DNA of 64,000 bases, taken from contig JAODUO010000651.1 of NCBI GenBank assembly GCA_025642075.2, positions 386,001-450,000 on the forward strand. The letters run 5' to 3'. The DNA comes from Ridgeia piscesae (taxonomy: Eukaryota > Annelida > Polychaeta > Sabellida > Siboglinidae). Below are positions 47,863-58,852 of the stretch, piece by piece. Positions within the stretch are counted from its first letter, which is position 1; the number at the start of each line of letters is the position of its first letter. A model generated the notes under the pieces. It saw only the letters and a list, made by a program, of their open reading frames with translations. It made no database searches and was not told where the DNA came from. The position numbers were made by a program, and so were the translations under genes.

Positions 47863-49352
47863 TTTGAGGGAGGGGGCTGTTGGAAGGGAGCAGTGGATGG
47901 AGGGGGCTGTTGGAAGGGAGCAGTGGATGGAGGGGGCTGTTGAAAGGGAGCAGTGGAGGGAGGGGGCTGTTGAAAGGGAGCAGTGGAGGGAGGGGGCTGT
48001 TGAAAGGGAGCACTGGAGGGAGGGGGCTTTTGAAAGGGAGCAATGGAGGGAGGGGGCTGTTGAAAGGGAGCACTGGAGGGAGGGGCTGTTGAAAGGGAGC
48101 AGTGGAGGGAGGGGGCTGTTGAAAGGGAGCAATGGAGGGAGGGGGCTGTTGAAAGGGAACAGTGGAGGGAGGGGGCTGTTGAAAGGGAGCAATGGAGGGA
48201 GGGGCTGTTGAAAGGGAGCAATGGAGGGAGGGGGCTGTTGAAAGGGAGCAGTGGAGGGAGGGGCTGTTGAAAGGGAGCAAGAGTGAGGGGGCTGTTGAAA
48301 AGAGCATGGAGGGAGGGGCTGTTGAAAGGGAGCACTGGAGGGAGGGGCTGTTGAAAGGGAGCAGTGGAGGGAGGGGGCTGTTGAAAAAGGGGAACGGAGG
48401 GAGGGGGCTGTTGAAAGGGAGCAATGGAGGGAGGGGGCTGTTGAAAGGGAACAGTGGAGGGAGGGGTTGTTGAAAGGGAGCAGTGGAGGGAGGGGGCTGT
48501 TGAAAGGGAGCATTAGGGAGGGGGCTGTTGAAAGGAGCATGGAGGGAGGGGGCTGTTGAAAGGGAGCAATGGAGGGAGGGGGCTGTTGAAAGGGAGCAAT
48601 GGAGGGAGGGGGCTGTTGAAAGGGAACAGTGGAGGGAGGGGTTGTTGAAAGGGAGCAGTGGAGGGAGGGGGCTGTTGAAAGGGAGCACTTTAGGGAGGGG
48701 GCTGTTGAAATGGAGCAATGGAGGGAGGGGGCTGTTGAAAGGGAGCAATGGAGGGAGGGGGCTGTTGAAAGGGAGCAGTGGAGGGAGGGGGCTGTTGAAA
48801 GGGAGCAGTAGAGTGAGGGGGCTGTTGAAAAAGAGCAGTGGAGGGAGGGGGCTGTTGAAAGGGAGCACTGGAGGAAGGGGCTGTTGAAAGGGAGCAGTGG
48901 AGGGAGGGGGCTGTTGAAGGGGAGCAATGGAGGGAGGGGGCTGTTGAAAGGGAGCAATGGAGGGAGGGGCTGTTGAAAGGGGGCAGTGGAGGAAGGGGGC
49001 TGTATGAAAGGGAGCACTGGGGGAGAGGGCTGTTGAAAGGGAGCAATGGAGGGAGGGGGTGTTGAAAGGGAGCAATGGAGGGAGGGGGCTGTTGAAAGGG
49101 AACAGTGGAGGGAGGATGCTGTTGAAAGGGAGCAGTGGAGGGAGGGGGCTGTTGAAAGGGAGCAATGGAGGGAGGGGGCTGTTGAAAGGGAACAGTGGAG
49201 GGAGGATGCTGTTGAAAGGGAGCAGTGGAGGGAGGGGGCTGTTGAAAGGGAGCAATGGAGGGAGGGGGCTGTTGAAAGGGAGCAGTGGAGGGAGGGGGCT
49301 GTTGAAATGGAGCAATGGAGGGAGGGGGCTGTTGAAAGGGAACAGTGGAGGG
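47863..49352 (+). repeat. 30-bp minisatellite, about 49 units
   Basis: Unit GGGGGCTGTTGAAAGGGAGC plus AGTGGAGGGA. Units vary at AGTGG/AATGG/ACTGG and at GGGAGC/GGGAAC, and some units have lost one G. No unit contains a stop in most frames, so long open frames exist on both strands. Single-base indels switch them among three phases, which argues against coding. G runs recur every 30 bases on the + strand. Confidence 0.95.
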
Positions 49353-49470
49353 ACTGGATGCTGATAGGGAGCATTACAGGGAGGGGAAAGCTGATAGAGA
49401 GAATTGGAGGGAAGGGGGTAAGGGGTGCAGATAGGGAGCAATGGAGGGAGGGGGCTGCTGATAGGGAGCA
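49353..49470 (+). repeat. Junction of the 30-bp and 27-bp arrays (hybrid units)
   Basis: Units here mix both types. 'GGGGGCTGCTGATAGGGAGC' has the length of the 30-bp unit but already contains the GATAGGGA of the 27-bp unit. Neighbouring units are degenerate, as at the edges of tandem arrays. Confidence 0.8.
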
Positions 49471-50806
49471 GTGGAGGGATGGGGCAGATAGGGAACAATG
49501 GAGGGGTGGGGCAGATAGGGAGCAGTGGAGGGATGGGGCAGATAGGGAACAGTGGAGGGATGGGGCAGATAGGGAACAGTAGAGGCGTGGGGCAGATAGG
49601 GAGCAGTGGAGGGATGGGGCAGATAGGGAACAATGGAGGGATGGGGCAGATAGGGAACAGTGGAGGGATGGGGCAGATAGGGAGCAGTGGAGGGATGGGG
49701 CAGATAGGGAACAGTGGAGGGATGGGGCAGATAGGGAACAGTGGAGGGATGGGGCAGATAGGGAGCAGTGGAGGGATGGGGCTGATAGGGAACAGTGGAG
49801 GGATGGGGCAGATAGGGAGCAGTGGATGGATGGGGCATGATGGGGCTAATAGGGAGCAGTGGAGGGATGGGGCTGATAGGGAACAGTGGAGGGATGGGGC
49901 AGATAGGGAACAGTGGAGGGATGGGGCAGATAGGCAACAGTGGAGGGATGGGGCAGATAGGGAGCAGTGGAGGGATGGGGCAGATAGGGAACAGTGGAGG
50001 GATGGGGCTGATAGGGAACAGTGGAGGGATGGGGCTGATAGGGAACAGTGGAGGGATGGGGCAGATAGGGAACAGTGGAGGGATGGGGCAGATAGAGAAC
50101 AGTGGAGTGATGGGGCAGATAGGAAGCAGTGGAGGGATGGGGCAGATAGGGAACAGTGGAGGGATGGGGCAGATAGGGAGCAGTGGAGGGATGGGGCAGA
50201 TAGGGAACAGTGGAGGGATGGGGCAGATAGGGAACAGTGGAGGGATGGGGCTGATAGGGAACAGTGGAGGGATGGGGTTGATAGGGAGCAGTGGAGGGAT
50301 GGGGCAGATAGGGAACAGTGGAGGGATGGGGTTGATAGGGAGCAGTGGAGGGATGGGGTTGATAGGGAGCAGTGGAGGGATGGGGCAGATAGGGAACAGT
50401 GGAGGGATGGGGCAGATAGGGAAGCAGTGGAGGGATGGGGTGATAGGGAGCAGTGGAGGGATGGGGCAGATAGGGAACAGTGGAGGGTGGGGCAGATAGG
50501 GAACAGTGGAGGGTGGGGCAGATAGGGAACAGTGGAGGGATGGGGCAGATAGGGAACAGTGGAGGGATGGGGCAGATAGGGAGCAGTGGAGGGATTGGGG
50601 CAGATAGGGAACAGTGGAGGGATGGGGCTGATAGGGAACAGTAGAGGGATGGGGCAGATAGAGAACAGTGGAGGGATGGGGCAGATAGAGAACAGTGGAG
50701 GGATGGGGCTGATAGAGAAAAGTGGAGGGATGGGGCAGGTAGAGAACAGTGGAGGGATGGGGCAGGTAGGGAGCAATGGAGGGATGGGGCTGATAGGGAG
50801 CAGTGA
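49471..50806 (+). repeat. 27-bp minisatellite, about 49 units
   Basis: Unit GGGGCAGATAGGGAACAGTG plus GAGGGAT, with variants CAGATA/CTGATA and GGGAAC/GGGAGC. It shares GGGARCAGTGGAGGGA with the adjacent 30-bp unit and differs mainly in the segment AGATA versus TGTTGAAA. The 27-base length keeps frames open; the translations (for example SGGMGQIGN) are repeat products. Confidence 0.95.
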
Positions 50807-50882
50807 AGTTGTCATACCATTCACAAAAATATAAAAAAAAGATGAAGAAAAAAACTATATTTAAAATATACCCTGTATTGTT

Positions 50883-51031
50883 CTGTGCTGTGCTGTGCTG
50901 TGCTGTGCTGTGCTGTGCTGTGCTGTGCTGTGCTGTGCTGTGCTGTGCTGTGCTGTGCTGTGCTGTGCTGTGCTGTGCTTTGCTTTGCTGTGCTGTGCTG
51001 TGCTGTGCTGTGCTGTGCTGTGCTGTGCTGT
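50883..51031 (+). repeat. (GTGCT)n pentanucleotide array, about 29 units
   Basis: CTGTG repeated with two adjacent CTTTG variants near 50980. It begins 75 bases after the 27-bp array. Confidence 0.95.
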
Positions 51032-51402
51032 ATCAGAACAGGTCATCTGTGCCTTGTTAGACTGGACAGGGAGGATGGCTCTATGCCAGACCCATGGGAA
51101 GGAGACAGGGATTGAGGGATTACACAAATACAGTTAAACATAGCTTCGTGGTACCTTAATAATGCAACCACCTTGCAACGAAGGACACTCTGGGCTAGTC
51201 TCTTCCAGATACAGTAAATATACGGATTATTAATACTGTCATCTTGTTAATCAGGTCTCATCATTTGTATTCGGCCTGAGTCCAAGGGCCACCTTAATAC
51301 TGAGGTTCAGTTGAACTTAGTGTGTTCTAGACACCGTAAAATGTTCAATTTTTATAAATATTGTTGGTGTATTGTATGTTTACAGTACACATTCAATGTG
51401 CC

Positions 51403-51776
51403 ATATGGATGTGAATCCTGGGATATAACTAAGAGATCATAGAGAAGCACTGAAGCCACTGAACTGTGGTTCTTAAGAAGGATGCTAAGAGTACCACAGA
51501 CTGGAAAGAAAACCAACGACGTCATTCTTAGGAATGGCAAATAAAGAAGAAAATTATTACAAATATTAGAACAAGACAAGCATGATTTATAGACATATAG
51601 CAGCAACAATAGGACAGATAGAAGGGAAAAGACACAGAGGATGGTAGAGAATACAAATAATAGATAGTCTGTCAGCAAGGTGTGGACGGAGCACAACAGA
51701 ACTGCTGCTGATGACAAATGACCATGTGGTTTGGAGGGACATGGTCTCCAACGGCTGTGACAGACATGGCACCTAG
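51403..51776 (+). mobile_element. Decayed LINE 3' end
   Basis: The + strand reads YGCESWDITKR, then RRMLRVPQTGKKTNDVIL, RRKLLQILEQDKHDL and finally DHVVWRDMVSNGCDRHGT before a stop at 51774-51776. This is the typical C-terminal end of one group of invertebrate non-LTR retrotransposons ('YGSETWTLTK ... LRRMLRIPWT ... DRxxWRxMVxNxCxRHGT'). At least five in-frame stops interrupt it, so it is dead. The 190-codon minus-strand frame over the same bases is a shadow of this element. Confidence 0.75.
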
Positions 51777-54530
51777 AACAAAAGATGGTGACAACATTGC
51801 ACTGGGAAGATGCCAGCCAGGCAGCTGCCGTCTCATGATCTACAGAATGTGGTTGCGTACACAATCCCACACACGGTGTCATCGCTGTGAAATGTGACAC
51901 TTTCTCCCTCGCAGTCACTGCCACTAATTGTGCATCCCATAATGTTCATCCTGTCTCGAATGCGCAGTCACGAAGGAGCTACCTGTTAAAGGTCAACGGA
52001 ACTATTTCTTTTTAATAGTTGCTCACACTTACGGTAGTGGAACTAACTTCGGTAGGTAATTATTTTCAGCGTTGGCAATTTAATTTACACTGAAAAAGTC
52101 TTAGAAGCGTATGAATTAAGTTCAAGCTTTCTAGAGAATTTTTTTCAAAGCAACCAAGTCATTACTGTCAGAATTATATGCAGCATCTCTTATTAATGCT
52201 CGGCCTTTCAAACAATGTTTCAATTTTTCACAATGCTGTGTGCGTTATTATAATGAATAAAATTTTAATTAAATAATGCATCCATAATGCTGTGAGTGTT
52301 ATTATAATAATAAAATTATAATGAATTAAATAGATCACCACTGTATGGCGACTGAGCTCATGGACAAAGGAACTAGTGATTTTGCTATGTTGGCAAAAAG
52401 CACCTACTAAAAGTGCCTTTTAATGGAGAAACTGATTTTTTAATAAACGTGCCTGGTATGTGTCCTCCCTTTAGGAATGTCTTTGTTGATAATATATCAG
52501 TACAGTCCTGGTAATCAAACCTCTGTTTCATGTATCTCATCAGGAATGCAGCCAATCTGTGTGTTGGTGATAAAGGCATGAGATCTTAATTACGGTACTT
52601 CCGGAAGGTTTCCAGTCAACATGTTCCGTGTAAGAGCCAACTACAGGTAACTGTGGAGTGCAGGTCCACTAAGTACAGGCTATCCATCTGGCTAAAAGGT
52701 TTCGATTGCCGGGGAGATCAATACTGTAAGTGTGGGTTGGAATGTCTGGAAACACGACAGGAACAGTGAGAACCTGCCCGGTGAACTGGGTTTGAGGTAA
52801 ATGCATAAATGGCTAGGGATTAGTTTGGGAGGGGGGGACTCGGGGTGGTATCTGTACCCTGTTCGTTATCATACACCATCTGCCCATAATGCACCAACAG
52901 TTGTTCATCTTCCCTGTCATTATATTAAAATTAAATAGTGTATTAATTTTTTTGGTTAATTGAATGACTGTTTTTAACTGCTATTACAATAAAAAAATTA
53001 TTTCTTGATTTATATTTGCTGAAACTGTGGACAACTTTAAACGACGGTTTTGCAAAACTTTAATTCTTTGCATGGGTCTGCTATATATAACTTTGCAACC
53101 AAATGACGTACACATATGTCACTGGTTCATTGTAAAAGTGACATATTGCCCTCTACTTATTACCATGTGCATGAGGCTAAAGATGAAGATATAAGGTGTG
53201 AACAGCCATACCCCATCACTAGATCATTTAATGACAGTTAAACAGATGGAATGATAAAGGTTTGCCAAGTCGAGAAACGTTTTAATACCTGCAGATAGTC
53301 TCACATGCTCAAATCACCCTTACACATGTAAACATATTATAGCCAACCCTGAAGAACATAGAACATCTTTTCCATGACACTTCAACTGTATGGAACATTC
53401 TAGAAACATCACCAGTTATTCAGTTAATACAATTGACGAAAAACGAAAGAACTGTTAGCAATGCGCACAGCATTGCTTATAGAGCATCCAGCATTATTGG
53501 CATGATACCCATCTCGGAATTGACGATTATAAAAGAGAAACATTAAGCAAACGCAACATGTACAAATTTCTTGGACACACGTTGTGTGTTGCTGCCTGGA
53601 GGTAATCGTTCATCTTATGCGTCGAGTCCTCGTTTACAAGTTCAGTAGAGGCGCAGGAATGCCCTACTTGTACACCTTGTGTGCATTGCAAGATTACGCA
53701 ACCCTTGTATGCGCCTAAAACAAACCGCGGTGATATAAAACTCCGAGCTGTTTAGATTGATAAACTGCTGCTGTAAATGTGTTTCTAAAGTGTGTTTATT
53801 CTTCATTAAGGATCATCTACGTGCACTGGGCAAGACCCGCTTATGAGTCAGACTCGGGTGTTCCCGCGGTGTGATAGGTATGACACTAGTAATGAGTCAG
53901 ATGCGATAACCATTAGTTAGCGATGCATTGCCGACAACACGCTATTGATTTCCATTGTGTGGCATATTGCATCGGAAAGATATTACCGGAGAACAGTTGA
54001 CAACGAACGATGATAATTTGAAAGATGACACTTCCTCAGTGGACATAACAAGCGTGTGCGCGTGTGTGTGCACGTATGCATGTGCACGTGTTCAGTACTG
54101 TACACAACATTGCATGATGAAGTGTTCGCCTCTGTTATCTGCGAGATTGTGCGATATGATAATGGGGTCAACTTGCAATAGAAGTGTAGTGTGTTGTGAG
54201 TCTCTCGTCTGGTCACCATAGCAACGGTTGTCTATTTATTACTGTTATTATAATTACTAAAATGTTTATAGCAATCCTCACCCTTCCCATTCTTAGACTC
54301 ATACAAATGTACATGGAATCATATGAAAAGTATAAGAAATATATATTCTGGTACCATTATTACGTGTACATTAACTTAACAAAAGTTATATTTTGTAATA
54401 TATATTTTTTTAATAGAGTCTTTAATTAGTGTAAATGTAATTGTTTATAAAAGTTCTAAAGCACTGTTGTAAAAAGCTATTAAAGCATCTTTTTTGTGTG
54501 TTTTCTTACCAAGAAATAATTCACATATGA
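51777..54530. other. Intron-like DNA with one degraded protein-like segment
   Basis: Bases about 53350-53547 on the + strand read LKNIEHLFHDTSTVWNILE and onward for about 66 codons without an ATG. The pattern resembles the 'xEHLFxxCxxxxxVW' region of some reverse-transcriptase-linked zinc-binding tails, but the Cys/His ligands are missing. Nothing else is supported. Confidence 0.3.
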
Positions 54531-54555
54531 CAGGTGTCATAAAACCTGAAATGCT

Positions 54556-54680
54556 TTTCATGTGACAAGTAACGTGACATGTTTTTTCATATGACAGGCA
54601 ACCTGATATGTTTTTCATGTGAAAGTTTAAACTGACATGTTTTTCATGTGACAGGTAACATGACATGTTTTTTCAGACAG
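54556..54680 (+). repeat. About 30-bp tandem repeat, four to five degenerate units
   Basis: Units of the type CATGTGACAGGTAACRTGACATGTTTTTT with indels. The minus-strand frame over it simply repeats the unit. Confidence 0.75.
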
Positions 54681-55064
54681 GTGTCGATAAGATTTCGTGA
54701 CATTTACTTTAAACTTATTTTATGCTTCCACACCAAAGCACTGAGCTGACATGTGATGCTTCTTACAATTAGTTGTCATCATTGTTCACTCATCCACAAA
54801 GCCAATGATAGGACAGGAAGACCTTGAAATGTGATTGCGTCACTCCTGTCAATGTCATCACATGTAAACGTGTAGGTCTTCCATTGTTAACAGCATTCCC
54901 TGTGCCTACCCAAACAGGAGATAGTGATTAGATCAAACTCCGTGTACGTTTTATAATGTGAATACGTCTGTGAATGGTCCAATCCTGGATATATGGCGCT
55001 GTGCAAATGCTAGTGATATTAATGAACAAAAACTCAAAATCTGTGTATCTCTCTAATGGGCACG

Positions 55065-55348
55065 GATGGACGGACGGACGGACGGACGGACGGACGGACG
55101 GACGGACGGACGGACGGACGGACGGACGGACGGACGGACGGACGGACGGACGGACGGACGGACGGACGGACGGACGGACGGACGGACGGACGGACGGACG
55201 GACGGACGGACGGACGGACGGACGGACGGACGGACGGACGGACGGACGGACGGACGGACGGACGGACGGACGGACGGACGGACGGACGGACGGACGGACG
55301 GACGGACGGACGGACGGACGGACGGACGGACGGACGGACGGACGGATG
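55065..55348 (+). repeat. (GGAC)n tetranucleotide array, about 71 units
   Basis: Essentially pure GGAC for about 284 bases; only the edges carry GGAT variants. Translations on both strands (RTDG and RPSV) are artefacts. Such purity implies recent expansion. Confidence 0.98.
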
Positions 55349-55528
55349 GACGGACATATACTTATATTTATTTTGACCACAAATGTATAAATTGAATAAT
55401 GAACTTAAATATAGAGGGTAAGACTTGTATGAAGTTGTTACTAATGTGGGAGGTCACCGGTATGGTTTGGGGAATTTAGACTAGGTTCTCTAACATCAAT
55501 GTATAGACGATGTTGTTTCTACTTTCAG

Positions 55529-55623
55529 AAAGGTGTGGTAGTCTATTTGCGCTACCTAGATAGTCAAGACCTCGTAAGTTCAGCTGGACTGAAGCACACA
55601 TTGCCTAAAGAGGGTCCATCATG
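55529..55623 (+). CDS. Candidate coding exon F
   Basis: A 95-base segment with a strong acceptor (ttgtttctactttcag) and a perfect donor (CATG|gtaagt). It starts in phase 0 and ends after two bases of a codon (TG). The translation KGVVVYLRYLDSQDLVSSAG, then LKHTLPKEGPS, has a beta-strand-like start and a conserved-looking LRYLDSQDL. The final TG is completed to TGG (Trp) by the first base of exon G. Exon E supplies the matching phase 0 upstream. A second donor consensus inside the exon (CCTC|gtaagt at 55574) could shorten it to 45 bases. Family not recognised. Confidence 0.72.
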
Positions 55624-55806
55624 GTAAGTTATGAATTTTTCGTCAAAAATCTCTCTGTTTTTGGCTCACAGTTATTGGTATGTGTAATAATTGTTGTATT
55701 TTACATCACTGACCTCGGATTCCAGTGGACAGCAGTTTATTATCATCACTATGTAGTTGTAATGGTGTGTCGTCTCTCAGTTATTTGTATGCAGCGTTCA
55801 AATTAA

Positions 55807-56713
55807 ACAATTCAACAAAATCTCTGAGCTATCACCCAAAACCCTGAGTAACAAGTTCGGATAATTCTTAATCATTCATCAAACAGCAGGCCTTAATTAT
55901 TTTTTATTAGTTGGCTGTAATGTGATTTCTTAACAGATCTTATCAAAACAGCTGTCTTGTACATTCTGACTTCAGTAGTCATATTTCTGTGTAAACGTAC
56001 GAACCAATATAAGTCATCACATGTCGTTGTCCTTGTGAAAAGCTTTTATTGTCATTCGGAGAATCCTGCGGTGTTTGACAGAGATGAATGAGCTGCATGG
56101 CCACTAGGATATTGAGTTCCTGTTTTTGTCCAGATCAGATGACCATTTTGATTTTGTCTGCTTTGACAAATTATCTTAATGAGTTCCTGCAAGTGCAACT
56201 GGCCTGATATAATTCCACATCATTTGGAAGACATGGTTCACGTTAGCGGCATCTCAGTTGCACCAGACTTCATGAATGGGTTTAGGTTAGATTACTACAA
56301 TAATTACACACAAACGTCCAGGTGTGTGTGTATTAATGCATTAAACTTATAGCATTGTAAGTGCATCTCTCTCAAACTCCTAGGTCCTCTTGCATCCTTC
56401 TGTGTCTATTTATTGGCCTTTGTTCCACCAGTTAGCGATGTATTTAATAAACAACAATATATTTCCTCAAGCACAACAAAGACTTTTTCTTCAATTGCTT
56501 TATATATGTTTGCCATTTCAAGCAAGTCATTATTACAGAAAATGCAGCCATCTTCAGAAATGTTAAGAATCTGCGTTTTAGATATGAATTCCATATAATG
56601 TGTTGTATCACTATGTTCATGTTGTATTTTAAATTATACAAAGGTTTTATTTAGAAAGATAGATATTTGGTGATGGGTGCGAATGGTTCCTGGAACAGCC
56701 ATTGTGATTGCAG
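55807..56713. other. Intron between exons F and G
   Basis: About 1.1 kb intron, AT-rich, with nothing else recognised. Confidence 0.45.
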
Positions 56714-56826
56714 GGAGGCAGTTCAGAAGAGGAAACGAATGTCCGTGACCAATCTCAGCCCTGCAGACCCTCTATCTGGGCTTCTGCCAAGTGGAACTGG
56801 GAAAGCACGGAGGGAAAGATCGAAGG
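56714..56826 (+). CDS. Candidate coding exon G
   Basis: A 113-base segment, 55% GC, between 'ccattgtgattgcag' and a donor GAAGG|gtaggc. The first base completes Trp with exon F. The reading continues EAVQKRKRMSVTNLSPADPL, SGLLPSGTGKARRERSK and ends one base into a codon. KRKRMS is a basophilic kinase-type site (R-K-R-x-S) next to an S-P, and the tail is strongly basic, so a regulated, disordered or nucleus-directed segment is plausible. Family not recognised. Codon use and GC differ sharply from the surrounding intron. Confidence 0.7.
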
Positions 56827-57260
56827 GTAGGCTGTCCTTACTCTTGTGTAACTAATTTGCTAGTATGCTAAATTATTTAATAAAAATGCCACCCTATATA
56901 CACCTTAGTTGACACTATATGCTTAATTGACACTACACTGTATATGCTTATCGTGTTAAATCTTGTTAAATCTTATTAGATTTAGAGATTTCAGCAGCAG
57001 AACAGAATTATCTAGGAGAGCCATCTTTTCTGTGTCAATTTACCAAGCGATTTATCACTCACTGTGCATCTGGTGGCTAAGGTTGCATCAATCATGGCAG
57101 TGGTCAGGCTTCCGGTGATTGTAGTTTTATCCCAAAATGTTACATCTTCAGATTTCTGTTGTCGGATTATGTGATTATGTTGGATTCATTAGATGTCTGG
57201 AGTTAAGTGTGGTACATTATTAGTTAACTCCAGATTATTAGTGACACAATTACATGTACC
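56827..57260. other. Intron with a LINE-family tail word
   Basis: Bases 56958-56985 contain GTTAAATCTTGTTAAATCTT, the same tail 10-mer as LINE family L at 21.2 kb and 10.4 kb, but without the upstream coding peptide. Otherwise nothing is recognised. Confidence 0.35.
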
Positions 57261-57536
57261 AGGGCTTTATGCAGGATAAAATATTTGCCAGTCAAACATG
57301 TTTTGGTGGACACATGAATGTCAACTGTTGAGCCAGTTTACAAACTTTAAATGTTTTTTTAACCTGAAATGGACTACAAACACACATGTGACACCATTTA
57401 CACTTATCTCTAATGCATATAAGGCATAACTGACAATATCTATGATTTTTGAAGACTTTACCCGTCCACCCATATTATTACCTGTCCAAAACAGGTTTTA
57501 CCCATCCAAATGACAGTTGGACGGGTCTCTGCATAA
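57261..57536 (+). mobile_element. Element M, copy 6 (near full length)
   Basis: Starts AGGGCTTTATGCAGGATAAA and continues 'atttgccagtcaaacatg', 'ttttggtggacacatg', 'aacacacatgtgacaccat', 'aatatctatgatttttgaag', 'tttacccgtccaccc' and 'tttacccatccaaatgac'. It ends GGACGGGTCTCTGCATAAAT at a TAA microsatellite. It has the same orientation as copy 4. Confidence 0.75.
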
Positions 57537-57640
57537 ATAATAATAATATTAATAATAATAATATGTTTTATTTAATAATGCGCCACATCCAATTTCAAAT
57601 TGTTCATGGCGCTTTACATACATTAAAATCCTAAAAAACA
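57537..57640 (+). repeat. (AAT)n stub and interspersed-repeat fragment
   Basis: A short AATAAT tract is followed by TTTATTTAATAATGCGCCAC and ATGGCGCTTTACATACATT, words typical of invertebrate short repeats. Ends not defined. Confidence 0.45.
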
Positions 57641-57850
57641 AATACATAAAGTTATGCCACATACATTGTGTGGCTGCCACAAACTGCACCTCAAAATAAT
57701 GAAAGTTCAAACCAGTCACAACAGGCATGGGATGTTTTTGTCCCCCCCCCCGCCACCCTATGCTATTGTATGACACAATGCAATTGCTAAGTTTGACTCA
57801 TCTCCTACCACACATGTTTACTTGCCAATATACTATTATTTGGAACACAG

Positions 57851-57851
<1 letters not shown>

Positions 57852-57901
<50 letters not shown>
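57852..57901. repeat. (TA)n microsatellite
   Basis: About 25 pure TA units. Confidence 0.95.
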
Positions 57902-57904
<3 letters not shown>

Positions 57905-58283
57905 AATGTTTCGCATCCGACTATGCTATTGGGGCATGAGAAAGTAACATAGGGTACACCTGGGAACGTCGGAACGGTATAGGCAAGATAGAACTGTTGT
58001 GACGACGGGCGAACAGATGGCAATCAAAACAACGGATATATTTGTCTTTGTCACGTGTGGTTACATTACATGATGCTAGCTTGATGTCTTAATAAAAATA
58101 CTTGTTACATCTTAGCCCGGGTTACAATTTCTCCCGTTGTTCCTATTTTTTGGTATCGGAAAAGTGAGAAATGCTATATTAATTTTGATGTTTTGTATGA
58201 ATTTGTTACAGTACTTGGGCATTTTATTTGAAACTATCAAATAAATAACATTAACCATAGACATAATCAGGAATGGCTTTCAG

Positions 58284-58324
58284 TAAAACACAGGCAAAAC
58301 GACAGGGAAGTCTTAATCTTAGTT
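58284..58324 (+). CDS. Candidate 41-base exon H
   Basis: A small segment between 'aatggctttcag' and an excellent donor (TTAGTT|gtaagt). It would receive one base from exon G (G + TA = Val), then reads KHRQNDREVLILV and ends in phase 0, which is exactly what the next exon at 60255 requires. Without it, exons G and I do not join in frame. The length (41, i.e. 2 mod 3) is the only residue class that works. A segment this short could pass these tests by chance, so confidence is moderate. Confidence 0.4.
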
Positions 58325-58374
58325 GTAAGTACCCAAAGTTTTATACATGAGTGTATTTTATATGTATTTGTTTA

Positions 58375-58378
<4 letters not shown>

Positions 58379-58414
<36 letters not shown>
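58379..58414. repeat. (TA)n microsatellite
   Basis: About 18 TA units. Confidence 0.95.
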
Positions 58415-58417
<3 letters not shown>

Positions 58418-58439
58418 AAAGTAGAACTGACATGTGCAA

Positions 58440-58560
58440 ATGTAATTGATAAAGTACAAATACAAATACTCATCAAAAAAGCACATAAGCGTATGTCTGA
58501 GTACAAGTATTGAAAAAATGTACTTAAGTACAAGTACGGGTACTTAAGTCCAACCCAGAT
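58440..58560 (+). repeat. AAGTAC-rich interspersed fragment
   Basis: Contains TACTTAAGTACAAGTACGGG and similar words, related to 36483-36610. Not coding. Confidence 0.4.
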
Positions 58561-58852
58561 AGAGACATCCTGCAAGGGTTGACTAAACTAAAAAAATCCT
58601 GCTCAGGTGTGTGTCACCAAACTGGTGACAGAGCATGACAAAGTGTGACAATGATGCAGGGTGATATATGCGCATATGTTTCAATTACCCTTCAAGTATA
58701 ATGGCTCTGTGGAGTTACCTGCTGGGTCTATCGCCATGGGGGCTGTCAAGTCAAAAAGGAATCTCAGTGTGCTTACTTTAAAACTGCGTGCGTCGCTCTG
58801 TCTTTATTTACATCGCCATGACCAATAGACTATGACGGCGGCATTACTAGAA

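Noticed and set aside
47705..50824. A 1,039-codon open frame on the minus strand, Pro/Ser/Leu-rich, the longest in the window
   Set aside because: It lies almost wholly on the 30-bp and 27-bp minisatellites, whose units lack stops. Along the frame the translation switches between three different repeat peptides because of single-base indels, so no reading frame is being kept.
51352..51924. A 190-codon minus-strand frame with hydrophobic stretches, at first sight a membrane protein
   Set aside because: It is antisense to a recognisable LINE C-terminus on the + strand.
54928..55395. TDGR/RPSV repeat frames on both strands
   Set aside because: Translations of the GGAC array.
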